Program-made: the position numbers and the translations under genes
Origin: Pseudomonas sp. CROZ-RG-20F-R04-15
GTDB lineage: Bacteria; Pseudomonadota; Gammaproteobacteria; Pseudomonadales; Pseudomonadaceae
Assembly (NCBI RefSeq): GCF_022662375.1
Contig: NZ_JAKNQL010000010.1
Location: forward strand, 124,001 to 188,000
Reading direction: 5' to 3'
DNA length: 64,000 nucleotides
In this document: positions 52,344 to 61,386 of the stretch, one piece after another
How the letters are laid out: each line of letters begins with the position of its first letter
How positions within the stretch are numbered: the first letter of the stretch is position 1
The notes under the pieces: generated by a model
What the model was told of the DNA's origin: nothing
The model's input: only the letters and a program-made list of their open reading frames with translations
Database searches by the model: none

Positions 52344-52453
52344 GATGGAGTTTTGCGGGTTCCGTGTGATTCAAGAGAGGTAAAAGTCGCGCCTGAAAGG
52401 CAGGCACAAGTCAGCCAATGTAGCGGCTGACCTGACGATTGCCTAGTGCGACA

Positions 52454-53776
52454 TTACTCAGCGGCGCTGATCGCCCGTGCGCTGGCCACTTGTGCCGGGG
52501 CGAAATGGCAGGTGAATGTGCTGCCGTGTCCGGGCACGCTGCTGATTTCCATGCGTGCCCGGTGGCGCAGCAACACGTGCTTGACGATGGCCAGACCGAG
52601 CCCGGTGCCGCCGGTGTTGGAGTTGCGGCTGGAGTCGACGCGGTAGAAGCGTTCGGTCAGGCGCGGCAGGTGTTTGCTGTCGATGCCGATCCCGGAATCC
52701 TGCACGCTGAGGTGCGCGCCCTGATCGTCGCCCCACCAGCGAATGCGGATGTTGCCCTCGGCCGGGGTGTATTTCACCGCGTTGAACACCAGATTGGAAA
52801 ACGCACTGCGCAATTCCGCCTCGCTGCCCTTGAGCAGCAGGCTGGTATCGGCTTCGAGGGTGATGCGCTGGTTCTTCGCGCCGGACAATTGCTGCGCATC
52901 GCTCTTGATCGATTGCAGCAGCGTGTCGACCTGCACCGGATGGTTGTCCGACGGGTAATCGGTGGCTTCGAGTTTCGCCAGCAGCAGCAAATCGTTGAGC
53001 AGCGTCTGCATGCGCCCGCCCTGTTGTTGCATCTGCTGCAGGGCGCGGCTCCAGCGCGGATTCACTTCCTCGACGTTGTCGAGCAGGGTCTCCAGGTAGC
53101 CGCAGATCACCGTCAGCGGCGTGCGCAACTCGTGGGAGACGTTGGCGATGAAGTCTTTGCGCATCTGTTCCAGCTGATGAATGCGCGTGACGTCGCGCAC
53201 CAGCATCAAGTGTTCATTGTTGCCATAGCGGGTCAGGTACAGCTGAATGCGTACGCGATCATTGGTAGGCGAGGGGATTTCCAGCGGCTCGGCGTAGCTG
53301 TCCTGCTCGAAGTATTCCTTGAAGCGCGGATGGCGCACCAGGTTGGTCACCGGTTGGCCGCTGTCTTGCGGGGTCTTGAGACCGAGCAGGGTTTCGGCGG
53401 CGCGGTTCCACCATTCCAGGTTGCCGTCGCTGTCGAGCATGATCACCGCGTCTTTCAGCGCGGCGGTGGACTCCTGCACCCGGTCGATCACCGCTTGCAG
53501 ACGCCCGCGCACGCGTTGATCGCGGCGTTGCAGGTGGTAGATGCTGTCGAACACTTCGCCCCACAGGCCATAGCCGTCCGGCGGTGCTTCGTCGGGTTGG
53601 TGCTGGCGCAGCCATTCGTGCAGACGCAGCAACTGCTTGAGCGTCCAGCCCAGATAAATACCCAGACCCGCCGCGAGGCTCCAGCCGTAATAGCCGGTGA
53701 TCAGGCCGATCACAAGGCAGGCGGTGACCAGCAACAGCATGTGGCGAATCAGGGTGCCATGCCAGTTTTGATTCAC
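52454..53776 (-). CDS. phoR: Phosphate-regulon sensor histidine kinase
   Basis: 440-residue inner-membrane kinase with a GTG start (MNQNWHGTLIRHML). Two N-terminal helices (about 8-45), a charged region and a PAS domain (about 90-195, VIMLDSDGNLEWWNRAAETLLG), then HisKA with the phospho-His in FIANVSHELRTPL (about 213) and HATPase_c with N, G1 and G2 boxes (VFNAVKYTPAEG, DSGIGIDSKHLPRLTERF, GTGLGLAIVKH). It phosphorylates PhoB when Pi is scarce. It is downstream of phoB by 38 bp in one operon. Confidence 0.95.
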   Translation of the reverse strand: MNQNWHGTLIRHMLLLVTACLVIGLITGYYGWSLAAGLGIYLGWTLKQLLRLHEWLRQHQPDEAPPDGYGLWGEVFDSIYHLQRRDQRVRGRLQAVIDRVQESTAALKDAVIMLDSDGNLEWWNRAAETLLGLKTPQDSGQPVTNLVRHPRFKEYFEQDSYAEPLEIPSPTNDRVRIQLYLTRYGNNEHLMLVRDVTRIHQLEQMRKDFIANVSHELRTPLTVICGYLETLLDNVEEVNPRWSRALQQMQQQGGRMQTLLNDLLLLAKLEATDYPSDNHPVQVDTLLQSIKSDAQQLSGAKNQRITLEADTSLLLKGSEAELRSAFSNLVFNAVKYTPAEGNIRIRWWGDDQGAHLSVQDSGIGIDSKHLPRLTERFYRVDSSRNSNTGGTGLGLAIVKHVLLRHRARMEISSVPGHGSTFTCHFAPAQVASARAISAAE

Positions 53777-53814
53777 GGGAAATACGGTCCTTGTCTGCGA
53801 GTCTGGCGGTCGGA

Positions 53815-54504
53815 TCAGGCCTTGGTGGAAAACCGGTAGCCGGTGCCGCGCACGGTTTGTACCAGATTTTCGTAGGCGTCGCCGAGGGCCTTGCGCAGGC
53901 GGCGGATGTGCACGTCGACGGTACGCTCTTCCACATAGACGTTGCCGCCCCAGACCTGATCGAGCAACTGGCCTCGGGTGTAGGCGCGTTCCTGGTGGGT
54001 CATGAAGAATTGCAGCAGACGGTATTCGGTCGGGCCCATTTCGGCGGGTTTGCCGTCGATGGTCACGCGGTGGCTGATCGGGTCGAGCAGCAGGCCACCG
54101 ACTTCGATCGGCGCTTCGCCGTCGGTCGGGCCGGCGCGGCGTAGCACGGCTTTCAGGCGGGCGACCAGTTCGCGCGGGGAAAACGGTTTGGTGATGTAGT
54201 CGTCGGCGCCGACTTCCAGCCCCTGGATCTTGTTGTCCTCTTCGCCCTTGGCGGTGAGCATGATGATCGGGATGTCCCCGGTCAGCTCGTCACGCTTGAG
54301 GCGACGGGCCAGCTCGATGCCCGACGTGCCGGGCAGCATCCAGTCGAGCAGGATCAGGTCCGGCTTGCGGTCGACGATGATGGCGTGCGCCTGCTGCGAG
54401 TTCTCTGCCTCGAGGCAGTCATAGCCGGCCATTTCCAACGCAACGGCGATCATTTCGCGAATGGGCGCTTCGTCGTCGACGATCAGAATGCTCCTGCCAA
54501 CCAT
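53815..54504 (-). CDS. phoB: Phosphate-regulon response regulator PhoB
   Basis: 229-residue OmpR-class regulator. Receiver residues: SILIVDDEAPIREM, D53 region LLDWMLPGTSG, MLTAKGEEDN, KPFSPRELVARLKAVLRR; the winged-helix DNA-binding domain is about 130-229 with TEYRLLQFFMTHQERAYTRGQLLDQVWG. It activates Pho-box promoters, including those seen upstream of pstS and pstC in this window. A Pho box 54 bp upstream indicates positive autoregulation. phoR follows. Confidence 0.96.
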   Translation of the reverse strand: MVGRSILIVDDEAPIREMIAVALEMAGYDCLEAENSQQAHAIIVDRKPDLILLDWMLPGTSGIELARRLKRDELTGDIPIIMLTAKGEEDNKIQGLEVGADDYITKPFSPRELVARLKAVLRRAGPTDGEAPIEVGGLLLDPISHRVTIDGKPAEMGPTEYRLLQFFMTHQERAYTRGQLLDQVWGGNVYVEERTVDVHIRRLRKALGDAYENLVQTVRGTGYRFSTKA

Positions 54505-54557
54505 GCCTTAATCCTCTTGTCATTTAACTGTCTTGCGCCGCATTAGATAACGGAATT

Positions 54558-54575
54558 ATTGCAGTCGTGTGACAG
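54558..54575 (-). promoter_or_regulatory. Pho box upstream of phoB
   Basis: On the minus strand CTGTCAC, spacer ACGA, CTGCAAT: a 7-4-7 Pho box with one mismatch in the first half-site and two in the second. It lies 54 bp before phoB in the region shared with the divergent small secreted gene. Confidence 0.7.
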
Positions 54576-54655
54576 TATTTTAGTCCGGCAGCGATTGTGC
54601 AAATCCTCAACTAAGCTCTAAGTCCGAATCCTGACAACCACAAAAGAAGGTTTCC

Positions 54656-55033
54656 ATGACTCAAATGACTGTTTCTTTCAAAGCACTGCTGCTTGCCGCT
54701 GCCGTTGCATTACCGTCGATGGCGTTCGCCGCTGACCCGGTCATGATGAAAGACGGCATGATGACCGACCACAAAGGCATGACCGTGTACACCTTCGACA
54801 AGGACACGGGCGGCAAGTCGATGTGCAACGGCGATTGCGCGAAGAACTGGCCGCCGATGATGGCGCCGGCGGGTGCCAAGGCTGAAGGCAAATTCACCCC
54901 CATCAAGCGTGATGACGGCATGATGCAATGGGCATATGACGGCAAGCCGCTTTACACCTTCATGAAGGATGAAAAACCAGGCGACATGAAGGGGGAAGGC
55001 TTCAAGGACATGTGGCACATGCCGAAACACTGA
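54656..55033 (+). CDS. Small exported repeat protein (COG4315-like)
   Basis: 125-residue secreted protein with a signal peptide (TVSFKALLLAAAVALPSMAFA) and a mature part with two copies of the pattern 'D-GM-x-Y-x-F-x-D' (GMTVYTFDKDTGGKSMCNGDCAKNWPP and GKPLYTFMKDEKPGDM), which is the pfam lipoprotein_15/COG4315 secreted repeat. A Cys pair CNGDC and many Met/Lys suggest metal or redox binding, unproven. AAGAAGG precedes the ATG. It is divergent from phoB and might share its Pho box. Confidence 0.83.
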   Translation: MTQMTVSFKALLLAAAVALPSMAFAADPVMMKDGMMTDHKGMTVYTFDKDTGGKSMCNGDCAKNWPPMMAPAGAKAEGKFTPIKRDDGMMQWAYDGKPLYTFMKDEKPGDMKGEGFKDMWHMPKH

Positions 55034-55054
55034 GTCCTACAGCAACTGCGTCCC

Positions 55055-55143
55055 TGTGGGAGCGAGCCTGCTCGCTAAAGCGGTGTGTCAGTTAACGCAT
55101 TGGCTGACTGACACGACGCCTTCGCGAGCAGGCTCACTCCTAT
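55055..55143. repeat. REP pair (REPIN), degenerate arms
   Basis: Arms 55055-55078 (ending CTCGCTAA) and 55121-55143 (GGCTCACTCCTATA) are both changed from consensus, suggesting an older copy. Between the small secreted gene and ubiA. Confidence 0.8.
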
Positions 55144-55155
55144 ATTGATTTGCGT

Positions 55156-56046
55156 TTAGCGCAATGCGTAATCCAGCACGATTCCGACAAAAATCGCCAA
55201 CCCGGCCCAATGGTTGTGCAAGAAAGCCTTGAAGCAGCGCATCCGGTCGCGATCGCGGGTGTACCAGAACTCCCATGCATAGCAACCGGCAGCCACCAGC
55301 AAGCCGAGATGGAACCAGACACCCAACTCGAACTTCGACCCTGCCAGCAACAGGCAACCCAGCGACAACGCCTGCAAGCTCAGAATGATCACCCGATCCG
55401 CCTCGCCGAACAGAATCGCCGTGGATTTCACGCCAATCTTCAAATCGTCATCGCGATCGGTCATCGCGTAATAGGTGTCGTAACCCACCGTCCACAGCAG
55501 ATTGGCGATCCACAGCAGCCACGCTGCCGCCGGCAACTCACCGGTCTCGGCGGTGAACGCCATCGGCATGCCCCACGAGAACGCCGCGCCCAGCACCACT
55601 TGCGGGTAATAGGTGTAACGCTTCATGAACGGATAGGTGAACGCCAACGCCAAACCGCCCAGCGACAACCAGATGGTCGGCGCGTTGGTGCACAGCACCA
55701 GCAGAAAACTCACGCCCATTAACAGGGCGAAGAACACCAGCGCTTCTTTCGAACTGATTCTGCCGGCCGCCAATGGCCGTTGCGCGGTGCGTTTGACGTG
55801 GCCGTCGACCTTGCGATCGGCCCAGTCGTTGATCACGCAGCCACCGGCGCGGGTCAGGATCACGCCGAGGACAAAAATCACCACGTTGGCCAGCGACGGC
55901 GAGCCTTTGCCAGCAATCCACAGCGCCCACAGGGTCGGCCACAGCAGCAGGTAAATGCCGATCGGCTTGTCCATGCGCGTCAATTGAATGAAGTCCCAGG
56001 CGCGCGGGTTCAAGCGGTTCAGGGACTTGAGCAGGCTCTGATACAT
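55156..56046 (-). CDS. ubiA: 4-hydroxybenzoate octaprenyltransferase
   Basis: 296-residue inner-membrane prenyltransferase of ubiquinone synthesis, attaching a polyprenyl chain to 4-hydroxybenzoate. The allylic diphosphate site NDWADRKVDGHVKRT (about 68-82) and the second Asp cluster YAMTDRDDDLKIG (about 185-197) are intact; eight or nine hydrophobic segments are visible. The ATG at 56046 overlaps the ubiC stop as TGATG, so translation is coupled. Confidence 0.94.
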   Translation of the reverse strand: MYQSLLKSLNRLNPRAWDFIQLTRMDKPIGIYLLLWPTLWALWIAGKGSPSLANVVIFVLGVILTRAGGCVINDWADRKVDGHVKRTAQRPLAAGRISSKEALVFFALLMGVSFLLVLCTNAPTIWLSLGGLALAFTYPFMKRYTYYPQVVLGAAFSWGMPMAFTAETGELPAAAWLLWIANLLWTVGYDTYYAMTDRDDDLKIGVKSTAILFGEADRVIILSLQALSLGCLLLAGSKFELGVWFHLGLLVAAGCYAWEFWYTRDRDRMRCFKAFLHNHWAGLAIFVGIVLDYALR

Positions 56047-56606
56047 CAGCAATTCTCCGGATGGGCGCGGGCAGCGCTCCACAGGCTCGGCAGGAAAATC
56101 TCCGCCACCAGCACGCTCAAAGCGCCACGGTCAAAACGCGAACGACGGCCCCACAGTTCCGGCGCTTTGGCGGCTTCCGGCAGCCATTGTTCAGGGTAGT
56201 GGCAAACTTCAATGGCGCGGCGCTGGAAGGCCTGATCACAAAACAGCAATTCGCCCAGCGAGCGGCTGCCCAGTTCATCCATGTGCAGCCCGTCGCCTTG
56301 CAGGGCGGCGCGCGAGGCGACGCTGCGAGCAAACACCCAAGCCTCGCCGTGGCCGCGCAAATACACCTCGCGCACCCAGCCTTCGCTGCCCTCGGGAAGA
56401 TCCAGTGCGGCGCATTCGTCAGCGCGCAGGGTGTCCCAGCCTTCGAACAACGGCGTAACACTGAAGCCATCATTGGACAGCCGGGTCAGTCGGCGGGTGA
56501 GGGAGCCTTCGTCGAACAACCAGTCGAGAGTCAACGAATCGGGGAGGGGCGTCAGTCGGCTTTGGGTCAGCCAGAGCGGGGTCGGGCAGGCATTTGAATG
56601 TTGCAC
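56046..56606 (-). CDS. ubiC: Chorismate pyruvate-lyase
   Basis: 186-residue enzyme that converts chorismate to 4-hydroxybenzoate and pyruvate, the first committed step to ubiquinone. The family pattern W(L/V)xxxxLxxLPxSLTxWL appears as MTQ-type LTPLPDSLTLDWLFDEGSLTRRL, the region REVYLRGHGEAWVFARSV is the product-binding strand and LGELLF follows. It overlaps ubiA by one base of the stop-start TGATG. Promoter shared with the divergent rubredoxin gene. Confidence 0.92.
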   Translation of the reverse strand: MQHSNACPTPLWLTQSRLTPLPDSLTLDWLFDEGSLTRRLTRLSNDGFSVTPLFEGWDTLRADECAALDLPEGSEGWVREVYLRGHGEAWVFARSVASRAALQGDGLHMDELGSRSLGELLFCDQAFQRRAIEVCHYPEQWLPEAAKAPELWGRRSRFDRGALSVLVAEIFLPSLWSAARAHPENC

Positions 56607-56806
56607 AATGAGTCATTATTGGCCGCAAATGAGGCGGCGAGCTTACCATGGCGCGCTGCGATATTGAGTGACCCGGGTCGCCATTGCGCCGAACAGGCTT
56701 GCATCTGCCCGGCACCATCAGTACAAAACGCCCTGAGCCGGATGGCAGCGCAACTCCATCGACCGTCCGCGCCGGCACCAAGCCTGAACCCTGAGGAAGT
56801 ACCTGA

Positions 56807-56974
56807 ATGAAAAAGTGGCAATGTGTGGTCTGCGGCCTGATTTACAACGAAGCCGACGGCTGGCCGGATGACGGCATTGCGCCGGGCACCCTGTGGCAGG
56901 ACGTGCCGGAAGACTGGCTGTGCCCGGACTGCGGCGTCGGCAAGATGGACTTCGAAATGATCGAAATCAACTAA
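56807..56974 (+). CDS. rubA: Rubredoxin
   Basis: 55-residue iron protein, MKKWQCVVCGLIYNEADGWP to EMIEIN. Two CxxC-type knuckles bind one Fe: C6/C9 in CVVCGLIYNE and C39/C42 in CPDCGVGK. It carries electrons from the NADH-dependent reductase encoded 20 bp downstream to an alkane hydroxylase or other acceptor. TGAGGAAGT precedes the ATG. P. aeruginosa has two rubredoxin genes at this locus; only one is present here. Confidence 0.95.
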   Translation: MKKWQCVVCGLIYNEADGWPDDGIAPGTLWQDVPEDWLCPDCGVGKMDFEMIEIN

Positions 56975-56994
56975 GCAAAACAAAGGAGTAAGGC

Positions 56995-58143
56995 ATGAGC
57001 GCACCTGTCGTCATCATCGGCACCGGCCTTGCGGGCTATAACCTGGCCCGCGAGTTTCGCAAGCTCGACAGCGAAACCCCGCTGCTGCTGATCACTGCCG
57101 ATGACGGCCGCTCTTACTCCAAACCGATGCTCTCCACCGGTTTCGGCAAGAACAAGGACGCCGATGGTCTGAGCATGGCCGAGCCGGGCGCGATGGCCGA
57201 GCAGTTGAAAGCCGAGGTTCGCACTCATACGCGCATCAGCGGCATCGACGCCGGCCACAAGCGTCTGTGGATCGGCGAAGAAGCGGTTTATTACCGTGAT
57301 CTGATCCTCGCCTGGGGCGCGGAAACCGTGCGTGTGCCAATCGAAGGCGATGGCGCGGAGCTGGTATTCCCGATCAACGATCTCGAAGACTACGCGCGTT
57401 TCCGTGCCGCTGCGGCGGGCAAGCGCCGGGTGCTACTGCTCGGTGCCGGCCTGATCGGCTGCGAATTCGCCAATGACCTGATCCTCGGCGGCTACGAAGT
57501 GCAACTGGTTGCACCCTGTGAACAGGTCATGCCGATGCTGCTGCACCCGGCGGCTGCGGCGGCCGTGCGGGCCGGGCTGGAAAGTCTCGGTGCGAAATTC
57601 CATCTCGGCCCGGTACTGACACGCTTGCAGAAAGTCGCCGACGGCCTCGAAGCGCATCTGTCCGACGGCCAGGTCATCCCATGCGATGTGGTGGTCTCAG
57701 CCATTGGCCTGCGTCCTCGCATCGATCTAGCGGCGGCTGCCGGTGTACAGGTCAATCGTGGTGTCGTGGTCGATCGGCACCTGAAAACTTCCCACGCCAA
57801 TATTTACGCCTTGGGCGACTGCGCTGAAGTCGACGGGCTGAATCTGCTGTACGTGATGCCCCTCATGAGTTGTGCGCGAGCGCTGGCACAAACCCTGGCG
57901 GGCAACCTGACTGCGGTGAGTTACGGCCCGATGCCGATCACGGTGAAAACCCCGGTGTGCCCATTGGTGGTTTCGCCGCCACCACGGGGCAGCGAAGGTG
58001 TCTGGACGGTTGAAGGGCAGGGCGCCGACATCAAGGCCCTGTGTCACAGCACCGACGGCCAGTTGCTCGGTTACGCGCTGACCGGCGCTGCGGTAATGGA
58101 AAAACTCGCCCTGAACAAACAGCTTCCGGCCCTGCTGGCGTAA
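56995..58143 (+). CDS. NADH-dependent rubredoxin reductase
   Basis: 382-residue FAD protein of the pyridine nucleotide-disulfide oxidoreductase type. The FAD motif VVIIGTGLAGYNLAREFRK starts the protein, the NAD motif RVLLLGAGLIGCEFAND is at about 145-161, and the second FAD motif IYALGDCAEVDG near 265-275. It reduces the rubredoxin encoded directly upstream. AAAGGAG precedes the ATG. Confidence 0.92.
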   Translation: MSAPVVIIGTGLAGYNLAREFRKLDSETPLLLITADDGRSYSKPMLSTGFGKNKDADGLSMAEPGAMAEQLKAEVRTHTRISGIDAGHKRLWIGEEAVYYRDLILAWGAETVRVPIEGDGAELVFPINDLEDYARFRAAAAGKRRVLLLGAGLIGCEFANDLILGGYEVQLVAPCEQVMPMLLHPAAAAAVRAGLESLGAKFHLGPVLTRLQKVADGLEAHLSDGQVIPCDVVVSAIGLRPRIDLAAAAGVQVNRGVVVDRHLKTSHANIYALGDCAEVDGLNLLYVMPLMSCARALAQTLAGNLTAVSYGPMPITVKTPVCPLVVSPPPRGSEGVWTVEGQGADIKALCHSTDGQLLGYALTGAAVMEKLALNKQLPALLA

Positions 58144-58335
58144 ATACCGGTCGTTCTGTCGGAATCACCCCGCTTTTGCCCCTACAAAGGTCGCGGGGAG
58201 ACTGGCGCCGCCGGTATCCGCGTGCCATTCTCACTCCCGTCTGCCGCAGAGTAGAGCACCTGCGGCGCCTTGGGCGCTGTTCCAACGAGGACAGCACGGA
58301 CATAACAACAAAAAACCGTCAAAGGGGCTTCACTA

Positions 58336-58611
58336 ATGCGTAAACCAGAACTCGCCGCTGCAATCGCTGAAAAAGCAGATCTGACCAAAGAACAGGCCAA
58401 CCGCGTACTCAACGCCGTTCTCGAAGAAATCACCGGCGCTCTGCACCGCAAGGACAGCGTGACGCTGGTCGGCTTCGGCACCTTCCTGCAACGCCACCGC
58501 GGCGCCCGCACCGGCAAAAACCCGCAGACCGGCGAACCGGTGAAAATCAAGGCCAGCAACACCGTTGCGTTCAAGCCAGGCAAGTCGTTGAAAGACAGCG
58601 TTAATCCATAA
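58336..58611 (+). CDS. hupA: HU-type nucleoid protein
   Basis: 91-residue HU family DNA-bending protein. MRKPELAAAIAEKADLTKEQANRVLNAVLEEI is the dimerisation helix pair and GFGTFLQRHRGARTGKNPQTGEPVKIKASNTVAFKPGKSLKD holds the DNA-clamp arm (GKNPQTG). Corresponds in position to P. aeruginosa PA5348. In Pseudomonas several HU paralogues exist (hupA, hupB, hupN), so the letter is tentative. A strong terminator follows. Confidence 0.88.
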   Translation: MRKPELAAAIAEKADLTKEQANRVLNAVLEEITGALHRKDSVTLVGFGTFLQRHRGARTGKNPQTGEPVKIKASNTVAFKPGKSLKDSVNP

Positions 58612-58650
58612 TTGCGGCGAACTCCTCGAATAACGGGGAGAACCGTATAA

Positions 58651-58688
58651 AAATGGGCACACCGATTGCGGTCGGGTGCCCATTTTTT
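58651..58688 (+). terminator. Terminator of the HU gene
   Basis: AAATGGGCAC and GTGCCCATTT form a 10-bp stem with a 15-base loop, followed by further T residues. Confidence 0.88.
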
Positions 58689-59262
58689 GTGCCTGTTGTC
58701 TGGTTCTGACACCCAACAGTTTTTGCGGCCTTTTATTAGGCAGCGCAACTGGTTGCATTTGCTGGCTATCGATCCGTCACGCAGTTAAATCAATTCTCTA
58801 TATATAAAAGCCATCATTGTGATGGCACTTTCTACGCTGTTGGTTGTCTTGCGGTGAATTGTTGAAACAACACTGAAATCTTTCGGAATCATCCTACATC
58901 CGTTTTTTTCAAAACCCGTCATGCTCCGCGCCATTCTCATCGACCCCGGTTTTCGGTGATCACGGCCGATTGGAACGAACGCTCTAAGTCAGGGCTTTCA
59001 AGTGTTTCGTACGGCTGCGTATATATGAAGGCGGCATCGGGGATCCCCTGACTAAATATAGGGAAACCTCCTACAACAAACAAAGAACAGTTCGTCTTGT
59101 TGTTTAATCAGATGCTTGCTAGTGGCCATCATAGTGATTACGATGCGCCCACTTGAAAGAGCACATCTCAATTGGATGAGTCGCTTCACCGCTCTTCGAT
59201 ACTGTCCCGCGCCACGGTTACTCCAACAGGCGCCTGACTGTAATCCTTAATAAAGGCCATGG
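58689..59262. other. Long intergenic region before the type VI secretion cluster
   Basis: About 570 bp, more AT-rich than its flanks, with no gene supported on either strand. It contains a possible sigma-54 element (58823-58838), a GGGGATCCCC palindrome (59040-59049) and several short AT-runs. It is probably the regulatory region of the tss operon. Confidence 0.45.
58823..58838 (+). promoter_or_regulatory. Sigma-54-like promoter element
   Basis: TGGCACTTTCTACGCT keeps the invariant GG and GC dinucleotides with 10 bp between them; the -12 half (ACGC) is a weak match to TTGC. It lies 425 bp before tssA. Confidence 0.3.
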
Positions 59263-60825
59263 ATGTCCTACTCAAGCAAACTTTCCGCCCATTACCTCGA
59301 ACTCGCTAAAGTCTCTGTTTCCAAAGAGAATTTCGCGGGCGAAGACGTTCGTTTTTCGAGCGAATTCGAGGCGCTGGAAAGCGAGCTGGCCAAAGCCTCG
59401 TCGATGCACGAAAGCGGGCAGATCGACTGGCTGAAAATCCGTGAAAACAGCGAAAACCTGCTGCGTACCCAATCCAAGGATTTGCGTGTCGGCGCCTGGC
59501 TGACCTGGTCGCTGTACCAGCGCGAGTCCTTTCCCGGCCTCCTTGCCGGCCTCGGCTTGCTGCACCATTTGTCGGAAAACAACTGGGCCGACGTTCACCC
59601 GCTCAAACCCCGCACCCGTGCCGCCGCGATCGGCTGGCTGGTGCCGCGTCTCGAGCAGGTCATCACCGAAAACATTGCGATCAAAGAGCAGCTACCGATG
59701 TTCCGGCAGCTCTCCGAGCACCTGTCCGGTCTCGAAGGGGCGTGTGCTGAGCACCTGGGCGATGACTCGCCGCTGTTGCTGCCGATCTCCCGTCGCCTGA
59801 AAACCATGATCCAGCGCGCCGCTGACAACCAGCCGGCTCCCGGTGTGGTCGGCGCGGCGGTGGCGCAGGTCAAGCAGGCCGCGAGCCAGTTGCTCACCCC
59901 CGGCGCGCCGATCGACAACGAGCGTGATGCGCACAAAGCCTTGCGCGCCCAGCAGGAAAGCGCCCGTCCGCTGTGTGCCTGGTGGCTCAAGCAGAAAGCC
60001 ACCGACCTGCGCGCCCTGCGCCTCAATCGCACGTTGCTGTGGATGACCATCGACGCGGTACCCGAGCGCAACGCCGAGCAAATCACCGTGCTGCGCGGTT
60101 TGCCGCTGGAAAAACTCAAGCTCTATCAGGACCGTTTCGATCAGGGCAAATACGCTGACCTGCTGGTGGAACTGGAGGCGAGCCTGGCGAAGGCGCCGTT
60201 CTGGTTCGATGGCCAGAGGATGGTCTGGGAATGTCTCCAGAACCTCAACGCCGAGCTGGCAATGCGCGAAGTGGAAATCCACTTCGCGCTTTTGATTCAG
60301 CGCCTGCCCGGCATTGTCGAGTTGCGCTTCCATGACGGCGCGCCGTTTGCCGATCCGTCCACCCGGGCGTGGATCGCCGCCAACGTCATGCCGCACCTGC
60401 AAAGCGCCAGTGCGCCGCGCAAGGTCGAAAGCGAAAATGTCGAAACCCAGCCGGCCTGGGAAAAGGCCCTCGAGGAAGTCCTGCCGCTGCTGCGCAAGGA
60501 AGGCCTGAAGCCTGCCGTGCAGACCCTCAAGCAAGGTTTGCAGTCGGCCCACGGCGGACGCGAACGCTTCTTCTGGCAGTTTGCGCTCGCGCGCCTGTGC
60601 TTCATGGCCAAGAAATACGAACTGGCCAAGAACCAGCTGGAAACCCTCGATCAGACATTACAGGACTCAGGCCTGCACGCCTGGGAGCCCGATCTTGCAT
60701 TGGAAGTGCTGCATCTACTGCATAGCTGCTGCGAGTTGTTGCCGCAGAACCATGCCGTACGTGAACGCAAGGAAGAGATTTATCGCAGGCTGTGCCACCT
60801 CGATCTCGAAGTGGTACTCGAATAG
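59263..60825 (+). CDS. tssA: Type VI secretion protein TssA
   Basis: 520-residue T6SS assembly-capping protein. The ImpA_N domain is near the N-terminus (about 20-150: EKx WLKIRENSENLLRTQSKDLRVGAWLTWSLYQRE with LLAGLGLLHHLSENNWADVHP), and the C-terminal part (about 410-515) is the helical VasJ/ImpA-C type region. It positions sheath polymerisation at the baseplate. AAAGG precedes the ATG at 59263. First gene of a tss operon, 32 bp before tssB. Confidence 0.9.
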   Translation: MSYSSKLSAHYLELAKVSVSKENFAGEDVRFSSEFEALESELAKASSMHESGQIDWLKIRENSENLLRTQSKDLRVGAWLTWSLYQRESFPGLLAGLGLLHHLSENNWADVHPLKPRTRAAAIGWLVPRLEQVITENIAIKEQLPMFRQLSEHLSGLEGACAEHLGDDSPLLLPISRRLKTMIQRAADNQPAPGVVGAAVAQVKQAASQLLTPGAPIDNERDAHKALRAQQESARPLCAWWLKQKATDLRALRLNRTLLWMTIDAVPERNAEQITVLRGLPLEKLKLYQDRFDQGKYADLLVELEASLAKAPFWFDGQRMVWECLQNLNAELAMREVEIHFALLIQRLPGIVELRFHDGAPFADPSTRAWIAANVMPHLQSASAPRKVESENVETQPAWEKALEEVLPLLRKEGLKPAVQTLKQGLQSAHGGRERFFWQFALARLCFMAKKYELAKNQLETLDQTLQDSGLHAWEPDLALEVLHLLHSCCELLPQNHAVRERKEEIYRRLCHLDLEVVLE

Positions 60826-60857
60826 GCCCCAGGGCCACAACCGCAAGGAGAAAAGCC

Positions 60858-61361
60858 ATGGCCAAAGAAGGCTCGGTAGCCCCCAAGGAACGCATCAACG
60901 TCACCTTCAAACCCGCCACCGGCGGTGCTCAGGAAGAGATTGAACTGCCGCTGAAGCTGCTGGCAATCGGTGACTACACCCACCGCAAGGACGATCGCAA
61001 AATCGAAGATCGCAAGCCGATCAGCATCGACAAGATGACCTTCGACGAAGTGTTGGCCAAGCAAGAACTGGGTCTGACGCTGAGCGTGCCGAACCGTCTG
61101 CAGGAAGATGGCGAGGCCGACGAGCTGGCTGTGCAACTGCGCGTCAATTCGATGAAGGACTTCAACCCGGCCAGCCTGGTCGAGCAAGTGCCTGAGCTGA
61201 AAAAACTGATGGAACTGCGCGATGCGCTGGTGGCCCTCAAAGGCCCGCTGGGTAACGCACCTGCGTTCCGTAAAGCGATCGAAGGCGTGCTCGCCGACGA
61301 CGAATCCCGCGGTCGCGTACTCGGTGAGCTGGGCCTGAACGCCGCAGCCCCGGACGCCTGA
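60858..61361 (+). CDS. tssB: Type VI secretion contractile sheath small subunit TssB
   Basis: 167-residue VipA/TssB. It has the usual start KERINVTFKPATGGAQEEIELPLKLLAIGDYTHRKDD and the helical C-terminal part (LKKLMELRDALVALKGPLGNAPAFRKAIEGVL). It pairs with TssC in the contractile tube around the Hcp tail. AAGGAGAAAAGCC precedes the ATG at 60858. Confidence 0.94.
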   Translation: MAKEGSVAPKERINVTFKPATGGAQEEIELPLKLLAIGDYTHRKDDRKIEDRKPISIDKMTFDEVLAKQELGLTLSVPNRLQEDGEADELAVQLRVNSMKDFNPASLVEQVPELKKLMELRDALVALKGPLGNAPAFRKAIEGVLADDESRGRVLGELGLNAAAPDA

Positions 61362-61386
61362 GACTCCAGCCAAGGAAGCCAACACA

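Noticed and set aside
59040..59049. GGGGATCCCC palindrome as an operator
   Set aside because: Short isolated palindrome with no second copy or context; expected by chance at this GC content.
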